From assembly GCA_030272585.1 (NCBI GenBank), contig BSYQ01000001.1, forward strand, positions 8,199,001-8,263,000: DNA of 64,000 nucleotides, written 5' to 3'. The notes below the pieces were generated by a model. The model was not told where the DNA came from. It made no database searches and was given only the letters and a program-made list of their open reading frames with translations. Shown piece by piece: positions 1 through 12,146 of this stretch. The translations under genes and the position numbers were made by a program. This stretch comes from Bryopsis sp. KO-2023 (lineage: Eukaryota; Chlorophyta; Ulvophyceae; Bryopsidales; Bryopsidaceae). Within the stretch, counting starts at the first letter, position 1. The number at the start of each line of letters is the position of its first letter.

Positions 1-3000
1 GACGGCTCCACGAAGTGGTGTCGGAGAGAATTTCTTGCTTCATTACTTACGGGATGTCAGCATCAGTCTGGGCCGCTGCACCAGCACCTCTGGAGGATAG
101 ATTCAGCCTGCTGACCAGATCATCAGTGGTTTTCGCTCCACTGCTCAATTCGAGGGGCTTCTTTTTTGCATCAAACATAGCCGAAAAGCTGGAGGACCCT
201 GCAGCATGCACCAATAAGCTTCAACTCACTTCATCCACCCCCCCCCCAAAAAAAAGTCCATAATACCCATTTTCTGTTTTTTTCAGACAAAATTTCCACA
301 AACCTGTCTTTGCAGTTTGCTCTTCTGGATCGTCGCTGGAGGAGCTTGAACCTTCGTCGAAATACTCGCCCGTGTAAAAGTTGGTTCCCCTGACATACTT
401 GTACGTCGGGTCGAACGTAACGGGCCCCTCTTTGAAACCTTTGAACACCCTCCCGGCATTTCGCTCCCTCAGCAACTCATCATGATCATACAATTGATGC
501 ATCCTGAACGGACAAGAAAAAAAAAAAACACTGGCTCAGAAAATCGATGCTTGTTTTTGAGAGGAGAAATGGACAATCAAAAAAGTAAGTACAAGTGTAT
601 ATAAGTACATGCTCTTACTTGCCACCACGGATCGTCTGAATCACCGCTGCTGTGTTGGCCTTGATTCTATAGTTCAAGTCACCAAACCAAACGATGTTTT
701 CATGATTGTGAATCCTCCGGTGCCCTCCCCAATGCCCACCAAGATACGCTCGTTGAACTGGTCAAGGAAAGCACACCACCACTCAGCTTACATCCCGCCA
801 ATCCAGAAAACATCCCACATCAATGATGCATGCTTCTCAAGTCAACGATCCAGATGGTGATGTGCAACGGAATGACTCCAAAACTCACTGTCTTGATCAG
901 CCCCCTCCGGGATTCCATTCATATCATCCGCAATGCCGACTTTGATTTCGTGGGGGAACTCTGCCCTGCGCATGATCTCAGAGAAATCGAGATTCCTCCG
1001 GACCTCGTCCCCTTGATGGTCGCCGGATGCAAAGTGAGACGTCAATACCACCAGGGACGAATCGTTCACTCTCATCCTGGCAGCGATCGCACCTGACACA
1101 GACAAAAAGACAATTCACCCCTCCGAAAACCACACCTTTCTCTTGCACTTTCTCGAGTGAAGCTCACCGATCGGGAAGATCAAACATGACCAGATTAGCT
1201 GTGATTTCTCCTGCTCTTTCGTGAGATTTAGTGTGATTTCTCCTATTTTTCCGCAAGGTTTAGCTGTGAATTCTCCTGTTTTTTTTTTGCAATGGTTCCT
1301 TACCTTTGTTAGCGAGATAACCCATCGCCCCAGTCGCCACACATGTCGTCTGCACTCCGCTGATTTTCGGAAGCAACCTCCGTCGAACCCAGATCGTCAA
1401 GTACAGCCCCACCAACTGCCGTGAAATCAGTTGGACGAATTCGTCGTCCCTGGGCAGGTCCATCTCCTCCGGTTTCTCCACCTCTTCCCAGTTCTTTCGG
1501 TCTAAAGCAAACGAAACATCCTTTTCGAGGCCTCTGGACCGTGTTTGCTGTAACGAATCGTCTTCTTTGCTGTTTCCTGGCGTCTTTCCCGTGCCATTAG
1601 GCCCCAGACCCCCACTAGCTTCCAAAACATCGAGATTTTGGCTCTGTGTAAATACAGACGGTTTGGTTCTCAGTGGATTCAAAAACTGAAAAAAAAAATC
1701 ACAGATACGATTGCTTCCAGAGGATGTCACGCAGGGTTTTGAATTTCACAGAATTAACCTGATTCATCAAGGAGGGGAAAAAAATATGTAGCTAAAAATA
1801 TCGTCATCAGATTTTCAACACGGTATCTGTCATGATATATCAGAATCTCAGCCCGTGATTTTATCATCATTTGCATGGAAATGCCAGAACTAGGGACATT
1901 TATCTCTGCAATATCTGCCGTCAGATTTCATACACGGTATCTGTCATGAAATGTCAGAATCTCAGCCCGTGATTTTATCATCATTGGCACAAAAACGCTA
2001 CCACAACTAAGAAATTGTTTTTGTTTGATTTATACCATCAGATTTTATACACGGTATCTATCATGAAATATCAGAATCTCAGCCCGTGATTTTATCATCA
2101 TTGGAAAAAAAGCAACTACTACTAAAAATTTGTCTTTATCCAATTTCTACCATCAGATTTTATACACGGTATCTGTCATGAAATATCAGAATCTCAGCCC
2201 GTGATCTTATCATCATTGGAAAAAAAGGCAACCAAGTACATAGAAAATGAAACCCATATTATCACAATCTAAACTGTCTTAGAAAATTTGCCGTCAGATA
2301 TTCTTCACGGTATCTATCATGAGATCTCAGAATCTCAGCCCGTGATTTTATCATCATCAGCAAAAAATTTCAATTTTCCACAGCATATGTTTCTACACAG
2401 GGGTTTTAAAATGAGCAGAAATTTTGCTGAAACTCACCCCTGTAGGAACCGCCCACCCTTGTAGCAAATCGATAACATTGTAATTCTCCTGCTTGTTGGC
2501 AGCATCACTGTCGGATGGAAATATGGTTGAGAAACTGAACAAGCACACACACAAATACAGTTAGCCCGCTAGACAGCATATTTCGCTGACTGCTGTTTGA
2601 TGATTTGTGCCATTTTCCGCTGACACCACCAACAAATTATCACATGGAAAAAGTCTGATTCTTTTTTTAACGCTCCGGTTTTTTCAACATGTGATCAAAC
2701 CTTCACTGCCATCTTGTGCAATCTCATTGTAACCACTTTGTTGTTTGTTTTTTTTCATCGATGAATGCTTTTTTAATTTTTTAAAAAAGAAACTAGGTTG
2801 ATGTCAAGAGGGCTTACTCTTTCCACGGATTCAGAACTTTGTCGATCGCTGTATCCCATGTCGAAGTCTGGGCTGACTTCCAACCTATCATCAGAAAAAA
2901 TACAACAACGTGTAACCACCAACATCCTATCGAGTTCACCATGGTTTTGTTGCTTTAAAAAAAAAGAAGCAAAGTTTGCTAAACAAACAGCATAAATGCC

Positions 3001-4072
3001 AATCACACACGTCTTTTCCTTTGCGAAGTGACTTTTGATTGGGATGCTGGGAATAACTCAACCCCCATTTCCCCATCAGTGCCGTTTCCAGCCTAGAATC
3101 GATGCCCTGGTTAGATTTTGAACATCCTTGGCAAGTGCTCCACGCTTTTCCCACTGATTCTGATTGTGATTGGGGTTAAAATAGGCTAGATTTGCCCTTC
3201 AGAAGCCCCGTGAAAAAACAAACCAACCTGAGATTATGTTTTGTGCATTCAGAGGGACGACTTCTTGGAAACCCATTACGCAGATGTCAGCTCCAGTTGC
3301 TGGATTTTCTTGACCAGGCTGAGCTGGCCAATTCTGCTCCCACGCTTGAATCCAATTCGAAAGATCGAGCGTGTCTGGGGCCTTTCTTCCATTAACATTG
3401 TACGTCCCCACCTTTCCATCACAAAATGCAACAAGTTACAAAGAAGCCATAATTTTGGTTCTTATATAAAAAAAAAATGAAAAAATAAAATAGTTTTCGC
3501 AATTGGATTCGTTCAGCCAATATCGTTGGACGAGATTTTTTTGGAGTATATTCTTTTTCTATTTTGAGATATTGCTGGTGAGTGAATTGTCGTCAGTTGA
3601 TTTTGCGTTGCCCACCCATAGTCTGATTTCCTCCGTGTCGGTATATGCCCCTTCGTCGATCGCTGAAAATTCTTTCCGAACTTGTTCGCTTCGGATGCCA
3701 GACAGCAGTTTCTCCAAAGCGGTGAACTCTGTTGGATGGTAGACTCCTGAAAAGAAAAATTGACTTCCAGTGATGTTCCAGGTGTTTTTTTTTTGTGCAA
3801 AATCTACTCCAGAGAATTGAAAATGGCACTGCAAACAGAGGATTCTGTTTTGGGGAGGAAAACGATCTGCTTTTTGAAGATCGACGATCGCGCCCCATAT
3901 CCTTGCCCAGCCAATTTTCTCTTTCCGTGTTTAGAAGATGCACACCCTCGTATGCTGCGAAAGCTCGCGTATCCGTACCGTCGTCGACAGCACCGCCCGG
4001 TCGCCATTCCCTCGCTCGAGAACCCGACTGCGGGATTTCGGATTGAGACAGGGCGCTTGGTTGGGCACCCAT
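1..4072 (-). CDS. Inositol polyphosphate 5-phosphatase, partial
   Basis: It removes the 5-phosphate from inositol phosphates or phosphoinositides, acting in cytosolic and membrane signalling. Ten exons keep one frame: 4072-3808, 3746-3616, 3411-3228, 2884-2818, 2534-2438, 1685-1304, 1092-889, 724-619, 503-304 and 198-51. Family motifs appear in order: [50 protein letters not shown] and WFGDLNYRI, then a segment with [11 protein letters not shown]. The expected PAWCDRI motif is missing because the gene runs off the left edge; the last visible exon (198-51) is a Ser/Ala-rich linker. The layout resembles plant type I enzymes. The first in-frame ATG is at 4072. The frame stays open to about 4177 behind a possible acceptor, so an upstream exon is possible. 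The intron 1686-2437 carries a tandem repeat. The family is certain; substrate preference is not visible. Confidence 0.9.
1805..2358. repeat. Five-copy intronic tandem repeat, ~115-bp period
   Basis: A core of about 65 bp recurs five times in one intron of the 5-phosphatase gene. The shared word CACGGTATCT starts at 1819, 1933, 2050, 2165 and 2306, so spacings are 114, 117, 115 and 141 bp. Each core ends in CAGCCCGTGATTTTATCATC (T to C in copy 4). CACGG near the start and CCGTG near the end can pair, as can TCTG and CAGA inside, so each unit could form a hairpin. Cores are about 90% alike while the linkers have diverged, suggesting selection on, or conversion of, the core. Confidence 0.9.
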
Positions 4073-5302
4073 CAGTGTGGAGACGACTTCTCTGGGAAAC
4101 TGTGTGAAGCTCTGGCTCACGCTCGTCACGAAATCCTTGGGGACTCGAGAGTTCAAGAATCGAGCGCCCTCCTTTAGCTGCAGCACAACCGCGCGCGGCG
4201 TTTATGACAGACTGGCAACCAGTCGCAAGATAACAGGCAGTAAAACAGAGAAAAAAGCGGAACCGCCACGACGACTGATCTACTATCAGCGGTGGGGGGT
4301 GATCTAGACAAGGTGCTGGCCGTTTCATCGAGCCATCTGGCGAACGAGTGCACCCGCAGAAAGAGTGACTAAAGAAAGTCAAAACTAGAGTTCTGAAAGT
4401 GGCAACCATTCGATCCCTTCCAAAAGAGAAGCGACGTCGTTAACCACATATCACGCACGTTTTCCAGGCTTTCGAAAACATGGCTCTTCTGCAACAAGTT
4501 CTAACAAGAACCCCTTCCACCGCATGATTCCCTTTCGTTTATTTTATCACCACCTGAGCAAAATAACCCCCTCAAGTGACGTCCGACGGGAACGCGCAAA
4601 GAAACGAGGAGTGACTAAACGAGAGAAAAAAAAGAGAGCAGCTTTTCCCAAAGAATATTATGAAGGGCGTCTCGATTCAACAGGGTGGTAGTGCCCTCAC
4701 CGCCGCATTCGCCTTCTCTTTGAACCACTTTCTGTTCATTTTCGTCCCGTCTTACGAGGATTCCAATCGCGCATCCATACAAATCATGCTGAGATCACCG
4801 TCATGGAGTTTGTCGATCTTTCACTTCCTCCTCTGCCCAACTCCCTCTTTTCCGAACTGCCTCCTTTCGGTTGCTGACCTCACCGAAAAACACTTGTGCC
4901 GATTGCGATTGGTTCGTCAGCGAGCTTCCTGCGAACGTAATATCGAAATCGCACGATGCGGTCCAGTCGTTTTAGAGCCAAGGGATGATGACCGTCTCTG
5001 TTGCTGGGTGGAGTCAATTCGGAGGGGGTGTACGATCGACGTTAAGTACTTCGATGCGATCTTTCATGTAGTACTACGGAAAAAAAGCGGAGGTGTGGAA
5101 CGACGTTTTGACCAAAAAAACAATCACAGGGGAATGCAAGAAGTTGGGGGGTCCCCCAAAGGACGCAGCAGCCACACGGCAACCTTCAGGAATCCGAGTC
5201 AAATGTTGCATGCAGCCAGATTGCTGAGTTGCACGCGCGCTCTGCTGCAAAAATCGTCACCCGTTTCTGTCCACGTGACTTCTTCTCGGTTTTGAAGAAA
5301 AA
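4073..5302. other. Divergent intergenic region
   Basis: This is the shared upstream region of the 5-phosphatase gene (-) and IFT27 (+), so it should hold both promoters. An open stretch on + at 4660-5295 has no codon pattern, domain or splice partner that I can support. No clear TATA box or other regulatory motif stands out. Confidence 0.5.
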
Positions 5303-6344
5303 ATGGAGGGGGAGGCTGTCGTCGCTACGCTTCGTTGCAAGGTTGCCGTTTGTGGTAAGCGCGCTTTCGTTTGCAGATCCTTTGATGCGTTTCGGGAGAG
5401 AGGAGGAGAGAGACTCGATCTGGGAGCCTTTCGAGGTTTGTTTTATGTGTTGAAGGTGCGTCTGGAGTTGGGAAAACGGCTCTCATCAACTGCTTGGTCA
5501 ACGGTGGAAAGGCTGCCTTGAGAACGAAAAAACTGGTAAGTTGCTGGGAAGGAAGAATCGCTGTGTGGTTAAGACTTTTCCCACAGGTTCAAACACTCGT
5601 CTGAATATGTGTGTGTGTGTTGTTTTGTTTTGTTTTTCATAGACGTCTGGAGTGGAAGTTACGGTTTTCCCCGTCCGACTGCCGCACGCTCCCGTGGTGG
5701 TGGAGCTCTTTCTGTTCGACACTTCAGGGGACCCTCTCTATTGGGACTTGATCCCCCAGTACTGGAACGGTGTCAACAACGCGGTTTTGGTCTACGACGC
5801 GTCGGACTTGAACACCGTGCAAGATTGCACGAAGTGGTACGAGCTCCTGCTGAAGCTCAGGTGGGGATCGACCGCATCCAGCGTTCAAGAGCGATTGCAC
5901 AGCAAACTGCGTGTGGTTTTTGTTGTGGAGCGATTCCTGTGAGATGCGAACGGAAGGAAAACGGCGGATGTTTTCTTGCAGGCAAGATAAGAGTGAGAGG
6001 GTGCACTGTGTGTTGGTGGGAAACAAATCGGATTGCGTCCAGACACTCGACACCTCGGTGGCGGAAAGAGTCGCCAGGTCTTGGACGGAAGATGAAGACG
6101 TGCCCATATATCAAGTGGCATCGGTAATTCCAAAAGATCCATACCTGATCTGAACAAAACTGTCAGTATGCATGAGCACATTTTGTTGTCTGGTTGACTG
6201 GATGGATCCTCCTAAAGATGCATGTTTGTGTGGAGAAAGGTGTCTGCCGGGACAAACTGTGAGGAGCCATTCATGCACATAGCCACAGAATTCCACAGGA
6301 TGTACGAAGAAAAACTCTTGCAATTCGAGCATCAGAACAGATAA
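5303..6344 (+). CDS. IFT27: Intraflagellar transport Rab-like GTPase IFT27 (RABL4)
   Basis: IFT27 is a small GTPase of the IFT-B complex that, with IFT25, helps move cargo and signalling proteins in cilia. Five exons (5303-5354, 5456-5535, 5643-5860, 5982-6123, 6240-6344) give 198 residues in one frame. The start reads MEGEAVVATLRCKVAVCG, closely like algal IFT27. The P-loop is GASGVGKT, split by intron 1. TSGVEV follows, then VELFLFDTSG in place of a classic DTAGQ, then YWNGV and the guanine-specificity motif VGNKSD. There is no C-terminal prenylation cysteine, which is typical of IFT27. It lies tail-to-tail with RAD17, 133 bp apart. Closest family resemblance recalled from knowledge is to green algal IFT27; RABL5/IFT22 fits less well. 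Confidence 0.93.
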
Positions 6345-6477
6345 GCAAAGCAAAACCGGCCTGGTCAATCTGAAATCTGGCAAAACTGGGGACCATGCTG
6401 CTCAAACGGCATGCGAGTGCACATGTCCTTGTACGGTCCTCAACCCATTTCAACGACGCGAAAGCACAGTGGGATTC

Positions 6478-9391
6478 TCAATCAAAGTCACAGTCTTCAA
6501 TGTAATCCATTCCAATTCCTGCCGGGTCTCTCGCATTGGACAGGTTATTGAGTACGTCTCCAGGTTCCATCATGGTCCTGCTCATGGGTTCCCCCCAACT
6601 AACCACTTTCCCCTTACGGGTGGATACCCAGGCCGAAGGAATGAGTGCTGTCAAATCCAACCAAAAACTTAATTGTCTCACCATCTGCAACGTCACTTCG
6701 GCAAATCCATGCTCCGTACAACTCAAGACATTGTTCCCAATCACAGTTCGGATACTCTCCAAGTTTTTACGCTTGGCAGTTTCAATGTGCTTGAATTTGG
6801 GTGCATGGAATTCATACAGCCCGCCCTTCGTGTGGGGGGTGCTGTTGGAAAACATCACCCCTCTGACAGCCACAGATTCTGCTGCTGTTTGGTGCAAGGG
6901 TTTTTGAGGCATGGAACCCAGTCCGAAATCCAACATGGGGGATGCAGCTAATGAGGGGTCGCACCACGACATCAAATCTGGGGGACAAGAAAGCAAAGAA
7001 ACCACCTCTTCAAAAGTAAACTCTTTTTAAGGGACCGTTTCGGATGTAAATACGACCTGAAATCTGGTCGACAATGGAAATGACCGTCACTTCTTGCATA
7101 TCCCGATTCAAAGAATGTTGGTATTGGTGATTGCATCAAATCCAGCCCATTACCTGCACAGCACAAGTAGTCGGCCGCAAGGCTTGCTTCTTCCAGGGCA
7201 TCATCTTTCATGAAATTTAAATAATGCTCTGAAAGGAAGGAAGACAGCTGCTGGGCATCCATACCAGACTTTGCAATGATGTCCTCTGCATCGTAGTTCG
7301 ATTTTGGCCTCCAGTATCTACCAAGCCATAAGGAGCGTCAGAAAAGTTCAAAAAAACAGGATAGAGAAGCAACAAGCTCTTTACACCATGTTTCGGTTGT
7401 GGGAATGGCATTAACCGTTGGGGTTCGTAAAACCATCATCACTTAGTCATGAGCTGCACTGATTTCTGCTCTCCTCTCACTTCTGATTGATCTTTCTTTC
7501 TGACGTCGAAGGGCACTCATCGATGCTATTCAACGAGCCCGAAGCAGCATCCTGTCTCATTGAGGTCTTTTTTTTGCGAGGCTGCTCTTGGGAGGCATCC
7601 ACTGTTTCTTCAGCCCGCTTGTTGTACAAAATCTTCCCCAGGACATGAAATGCAGACAGCATGGTGTCTTTCTGAACCATTCCTCCTACTTTGCAATCTG
7701 CTGTTTGGCTTCTCGCACGCTTTCCCTGGACACCAGATAACCATTTTTTTTCCAAATATTCCTCAGAATTAGCCACCAGTTCCTTGCATACAACAGGATT
7801 GAGTACATCTACAATGCTCTGCAACTGCAACCACCCCCTTTGCAAGAGAAATCGCGAAATCGTGCCTTCTGTCGTTTTGCATGCTTTCCAGGAGCTTCCC
7901 CTTCATCATCCAGCCCCATCTGTAACGTATGCAGTGCATTTCGCAAGTCCCCATTCGCCGACACAGACATCATTTTCAGCCTATCTTTTCTAGAATCCAG
8001 CCCCCTAGCCTCCGCAACGTTTCTTAATATCCTCATCATGTTCGTTTGATTGACTGCTGGCAAGGAGATGTGCTCCACCCCCCACCCCCCCAGGGCTTTC
8101 TTCAAATCGTTCTGAAACACATACTCCTGTCTGGTGCTGTCGGTTGCGTCCTTTTCCTGGGAGGGGTCAGTGAGCACGCACACAGTGGGGTGCTGAGCAG
8201 AGAGTGCCAAAGCTGTGAGGTTTTCAATCAGTTCTGCTTTGGCCTCCTCAGAATGTGCGTGGGGGAGATCATCAACAACAATAATTTTCCCACCAGAGAC
8301 GGTCAAGTCACCTCCATCGCCTACAAACAGAGATATGCATGTGGTTTGTCCAATCGAGGTTTCGAAAACCACTCGATACTCAAAACAGGCAGGACAACAC
8401 AGCACTGAGTGAGTCAATTTGACTCACCCGATGCACTGCTCTTAGTCAACTCGAGACACGGATACTTTGCTCGGGCAACGAACTGATTGAAGGCACCAAT
8501 TTTCGAAACATAGCCAGGTCCGGCATCACCCTGCAATCACTCAGAAAACCGGGGTTACATGGTGCAATAGGCTACTTTGATTTCAAAACGAAGTAGGATC
8601 TGTGAACAAGCTGTTACAGTGTGGGTGTGGGGGGGGGGCTCACCAACAAGTTACGCTCTGACCAAAGCATGAGTGTCGGTGTTGTCCATTCAGAAACGGA
8701 ATATCCAAAACTTTTGGCCATGACACGGATCAATGTTGATTTGCCACAACCAGAAGGTCCTGTTGTGTAACACACATATTTTCGAGGTTTGGAAAAATCC
8801 TATTTCATACGTTCTGGTCGATGATTTCAAAGCCGGGGTGGCCGATTGCACATACAGAGTCGAGCTGCAGAACACCCAAGGATCTAGCTCCCAGTGAGAA
8901 AACTCTTGATTTGATCAAGTCATGGATGAGAAACACATATGATGATTTCTTCAGTTCGCGGGGACTCACCGCTCAGAAGGATCATTCGACTGCCACTGGA
9001 TGGCTGGGGTGCCGGGGGATGTTGAGTTAGCCAGGTCTTGAACTGTGAGATTTTCTTCTTATGCACACAGAGCTCCGCCTCATTTTCTGGAGGACACGCA
9101 TCCACCAACTGCGGTGGATTGATGACCTCAGCTCTGGGTACCTCCTCTTCCAGATCTTGAACTGCATTACTCCTGTTTCGATCCCTGGTGTTTGGCTGTC
9201 TTTGTTGCGAGGGGGTCAGCTGCAGAGCCCCCCAGGAGCTCTTCAATCAACACAAAATGGGGTCATGAAGGATGGCTGGGAGGGTAGGTGCACTCCAAAA
9301 CCTGGATTGGGCAGCTTACCTGAGCCGGTGGGTTGGAGTCCGAATCATCGTCCAAGAGGTTGACGATTTCGACGTTCTTTTTTTTGGCCAT
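6478..9391 (-). CDS. RAD17: Checkpoint clamp loader RAD17
   Basis: RAD17 joins RFC2-5 to load the 9-1-1 clamp at damaged DNA in the nucleus. Eight exons keep frame: 9391-9320, 9219-8970, 8759-8644, 8530-8428, 8320-7835, 7700-7481, 7317-7154 and 6977-6478, about 636 residues. The family signature ELCVHKKKI lies just before the Walker A motif SGPSGCGKS, which is split by an intron. Walker B is IIVVDDLP. Sensor-region NGDLRNALHTLQ follows, then FHVLGKILYNKR and the RAD17-specific C-terminal RGVMFSN. The conserved VHKKKI segment and the VVDDLP Walker B favour RAD17 over RFC1 or CTF18. The acceptor of exon 2 could also be 27 nt upstream without changing frame. The exon 5/6 junction was chosen by phase and homology. 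Confidence 0.92.
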
Positions 9392-10101
9392 TCTCCTGAC
9401 CATCAGTAAGAAAATTTGCGTTTTGCGGTGGGTGATGTAGGTCCTGCATTACACACTCTTGTGGGTGGATTGAAGAGACACGGGGAGTGTGCGCTATTCA
9501 TATCTCACTCGCCACCCAGAAAAGGCAGCGCTGGGCTAAGTCTTCTTAAGACGGGTGGTGTTGGGAGTATCAACTAAAGCCCCTGTGGATCAATTGATCT
9601 AGAATTGAATTGTGTTCGGCTTGTGGAACGAACAAAAGTTGAGTTGAGTGGGAATCACTCAACTGAATAATGGTGAAAGCTGCCTGTTCTGGAAATCAGT
9701 GGGTGGTGGGGACTTCAAAGAATAATTGTCAAAGCAACTGCAGCCATTCTATCCCGTTGCTGTAGCAATTACACACAAGAATTCCAGACAGGGAAAGAAC
9801 CCCTCTGCTGTTCCCCCACACGGGTGGATGAAACCAATCCCTGCTGGTTGACCCGAACACCCCCCACGAAGCCAACCAGTAAAAATCGTGCCAAAAATGA
9901 AATTTTCTCCACGTCTTTACATCAAAACCTGTGAGCTCATCGGCCCAAAGAATTTGAGCCTCCTGTAAAATTTTTTTTCCCCCATCGAGCTAAACAATGG
10001 AAAGAATCGAAACGCGACTTTGTCTCTTCCAGCACTCGTTCCCCCCAAAACCCCAAAGTAAATTCGAACTTAAAAAAAAAAGAAAGACGACTCATGGCTT
10101 C
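9392..10101. other. Intergenic region upstream of RAD17
   Basis: The region separates the RAD17 start from the AtpD stop, both on the minus strand. It should contain the RAD17 promoter and the AtpD 3' UTR. No open frame with splice signals, RNA gene or repeat was seen. Confidence 0.5.
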
Positions 10102-11310
10102 TCAAACGCCGGCAGCGAGCTCGAGCTCTGATTGGATCTTGTCGACCTGGCCCTTGACGGAAAGGTCAATCTGGGACGATCCGTACTCGACAATGAATCC
10201 GGCAATGAGAGATTGGTCAATGACGGGCTTCAATTTGATGTTCTTCGAGCCAGTCAACTCTTGGAGCTTCTTGGCAATCAGGAACTGTTGCTCTTGCTCG
10301 AGCTTGACAGCAGATCGGAGGGTGGCAACCTTTTCCAAACAACAAGCGATCATTGTCAAGTGGCTGATCAAGAGTTCAGAGCCAATCCCCACCCCCAAAA
10401 TAAAAATAAAAATAAAATAAAAATAGTAGTGAGACCAAAGTCGTGGAGTTGACAGATCAAGCAAGGCACTCATCCCTTCTCCACAGTACTGCCAGAATTC
10501 GGTGTTCCTTGACTCGGGTGTGCAAAAATTTGATGGTGTCCATGGGCGAAAAATTCATTGGGCTTTTGAGGGAGACATTGAAAAAAAAAAGCCAGCAACT
10601 CATTCACAGGAATGAAGCCACAAGAAAAAAGGGTTTATTTTTTCTTTTTCAAAAAAGAAAAAAAAAACAAAGAGTCCAAAACAAGGTACCTGTGTGTCGG
10701 TCAAGTCGCAGTATTTGGACTCGAAGGCCTCGCAGATCTCCTCGAAGCAGTCGGCACGACCCTTGTCGACCACGAGCTTGAGGAAGGTGGTGGTGCTCTC
10801 GGTAAACTTGGCCTCGTTGGCCAGCTTGTCGAGCACGTCTTTCTTTTGCTCGTCGGTGATGACAGGGCTGGTGAGGAAGTCGGCCATGTCGGAGTTCTCT
10901 TTCAAGACCGAAGAAAGCCCATCAACGTCGGCGTGGACTTCGTCGAGGTTGCTGTTGGCCTGGGCGAGGTCGACCAGAGCACCGGCGTACGCATATCCGA
11001 CGGGCTCGTTCTCAGCCTAACCAAATTCCGAGAAGAAAATAAGGACAAATGGAAAGAAATGAGTGAAAGTGCGACAGCCCGCACCAGCCAACAACCGTTC
11101 ACTGTTTTTGGACACTGAGGCTGGCACTCTCGAGAGCAGCTGAGATGCGAACTATGCTGATTTCCGGGTGGTTTGGAGGTGCCAAAGTACCTTCATCATG
11201 GTCGAGCGCCTGGTTCCACAACCCTTGGGAGCAGCCACTCGCAGGGCTCGCCCGGAGAAGGTTGGGCGAGAGCCAGTGGCGAAGCGCGAGCCAACGGACT
11301 GGGACATCAT
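10102..11310 (-). CDS. atpD: Plastid ATP synthase delta subunit (AtpD)
   Basis: AtpD is the peripheral-stalk subunit that links CF1 to CFo on the thylakoid membrane. Three exons (11310-11191, 11016-10690, 10329-10105 plus stop) give 224 residues, all phase 0. Exon 1 begins MMSQSVGSRFATGSRPTF and is rich in Ser, Arg and Ala without acids, a standard chloroplast transit peptide. Exon 2 starts the mature domain (VGYAYAGALVDLAQ). Exons 2-3 join as LTDTQVATLRSAVKLE and end with VIDQSLIAGFIVEYGSSQID, the OSCP/delta signature. It is nearer the plastid than the mitochondrial OSCP form. The frame stays open upstream to about 11421 but has no ATG, so no ER signal peptide is predicted. A nuclear atpD is a green-lineage trait. 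Confidence 0.9.
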
Positions 11311-12146
11311 TTTGGGGAGATATAAGGGCTGCGTGAGGGAGGAACAGAACGCGCACAAAACGGCAATGGCGAAGTCACCCGCTGCAGGAAGAGTCTTAAA
11401 AACGAGCGATAGTTCTGCCACAGATGTTGTGTCAACAGTGCGTGGTGACGTTTGATCGTGGTACGACCAAAAAAGGCAAGAATCGGAATTCGGAGACCCC
11501 TTTGTGTTTCTTTTTCACTCAGGTGGCACGCCATGCTCACCCAAAACACCCAGTCAAGCCTTGGCAAAACGTCTTGATTGTTCCTATGAGAGAAACAGTT
11601 GTGTTTCTTTCTGGCTGGGAGCACACCGCATAGAATCACAATTCTGTTCAACAAAGAAAGGCGCAGGCTCCCTGAGCACTGAACCAATGTAAAAAGGATC
11701 CCATTTTACAACCAACAGCGAGAAGCTTCGGGTTGCAATCGTTGTTGTTTTCCGAGCCCGAAAACTGCGCCAACACAACTCAGCAAGCAAACACATAAAC
11801 AATACGGGGCTGGTGTGAAAAGAAATTGTGATCACAGCCGCCAAAAACCAGAACGACGCGAAGCCCCGCCCCTCCCCCCCACGCCAATCGTGGCAATGGT
11901 TGTGGCATTCCTCAACCCTCTCCCACAACGAAAATTGTCCTCCAACCAATGCAAGATACGTCCATAAATTTGCGGCGGTTGATAAATCGGTTGGGGGCGG
12001 TTGACTTGGCGTTGACCTTCTTGAGCCTCGTCACGCACCAGTCACGCAAAAACCTGTTCCTTGGGTTTTCTTGTACTGTCTAGAAAGCCAGCTCCCGTGT
12101 TTGGGTGCCTGGAGCGCGTCCGACAAAAAAACAAAAAAGCCGAGCC
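11311..12146. other. Divergent intergenic region
   Basis: The interval lies between the atpD start (-) and the ARM-repeat gene start (+) and should hold both promoters. TATATC lies about 14 bp upstream of the AtpD start codon on the minus strand, too close to be a usual TATA box. Nothing else was recognised. Confidence 0.45.

Noticed and set aside
1805..2358. CRISPR array
   Set aside because: Intronic in a nuclear gene, with diverged repeats of irregular spacing and no cas genes.
3009..3153. Extra exon of the 5-phosphatase (open frame [11 protein letters not shown]...)
   Set aside because: Skipping it joins exons 3411-3228 and 2884-2818 in frame as [18 protein letters not shown], which fits plant homologues; including it breaks the downstream phase.
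3804..4409. 201-residue minus-strand open frame starting at an ATG at 4409
   Set aside because: It overlaps the supported 5-phosphatase exon in another frame and has no recognisable features.
4660..5295. 211-residue plus-strand open frame upstream of IFT27
   Set aside because: Its composition looks non-coding, no domain was seen, and it sits in the expected shared promoter region.
11311..11421. N-terminal extension of AtpD that would look like an ER signal peptide
   Set aside because: The frame is open but contains no ATG, and the transit peptide starts naturally at the MM codons at 11310.
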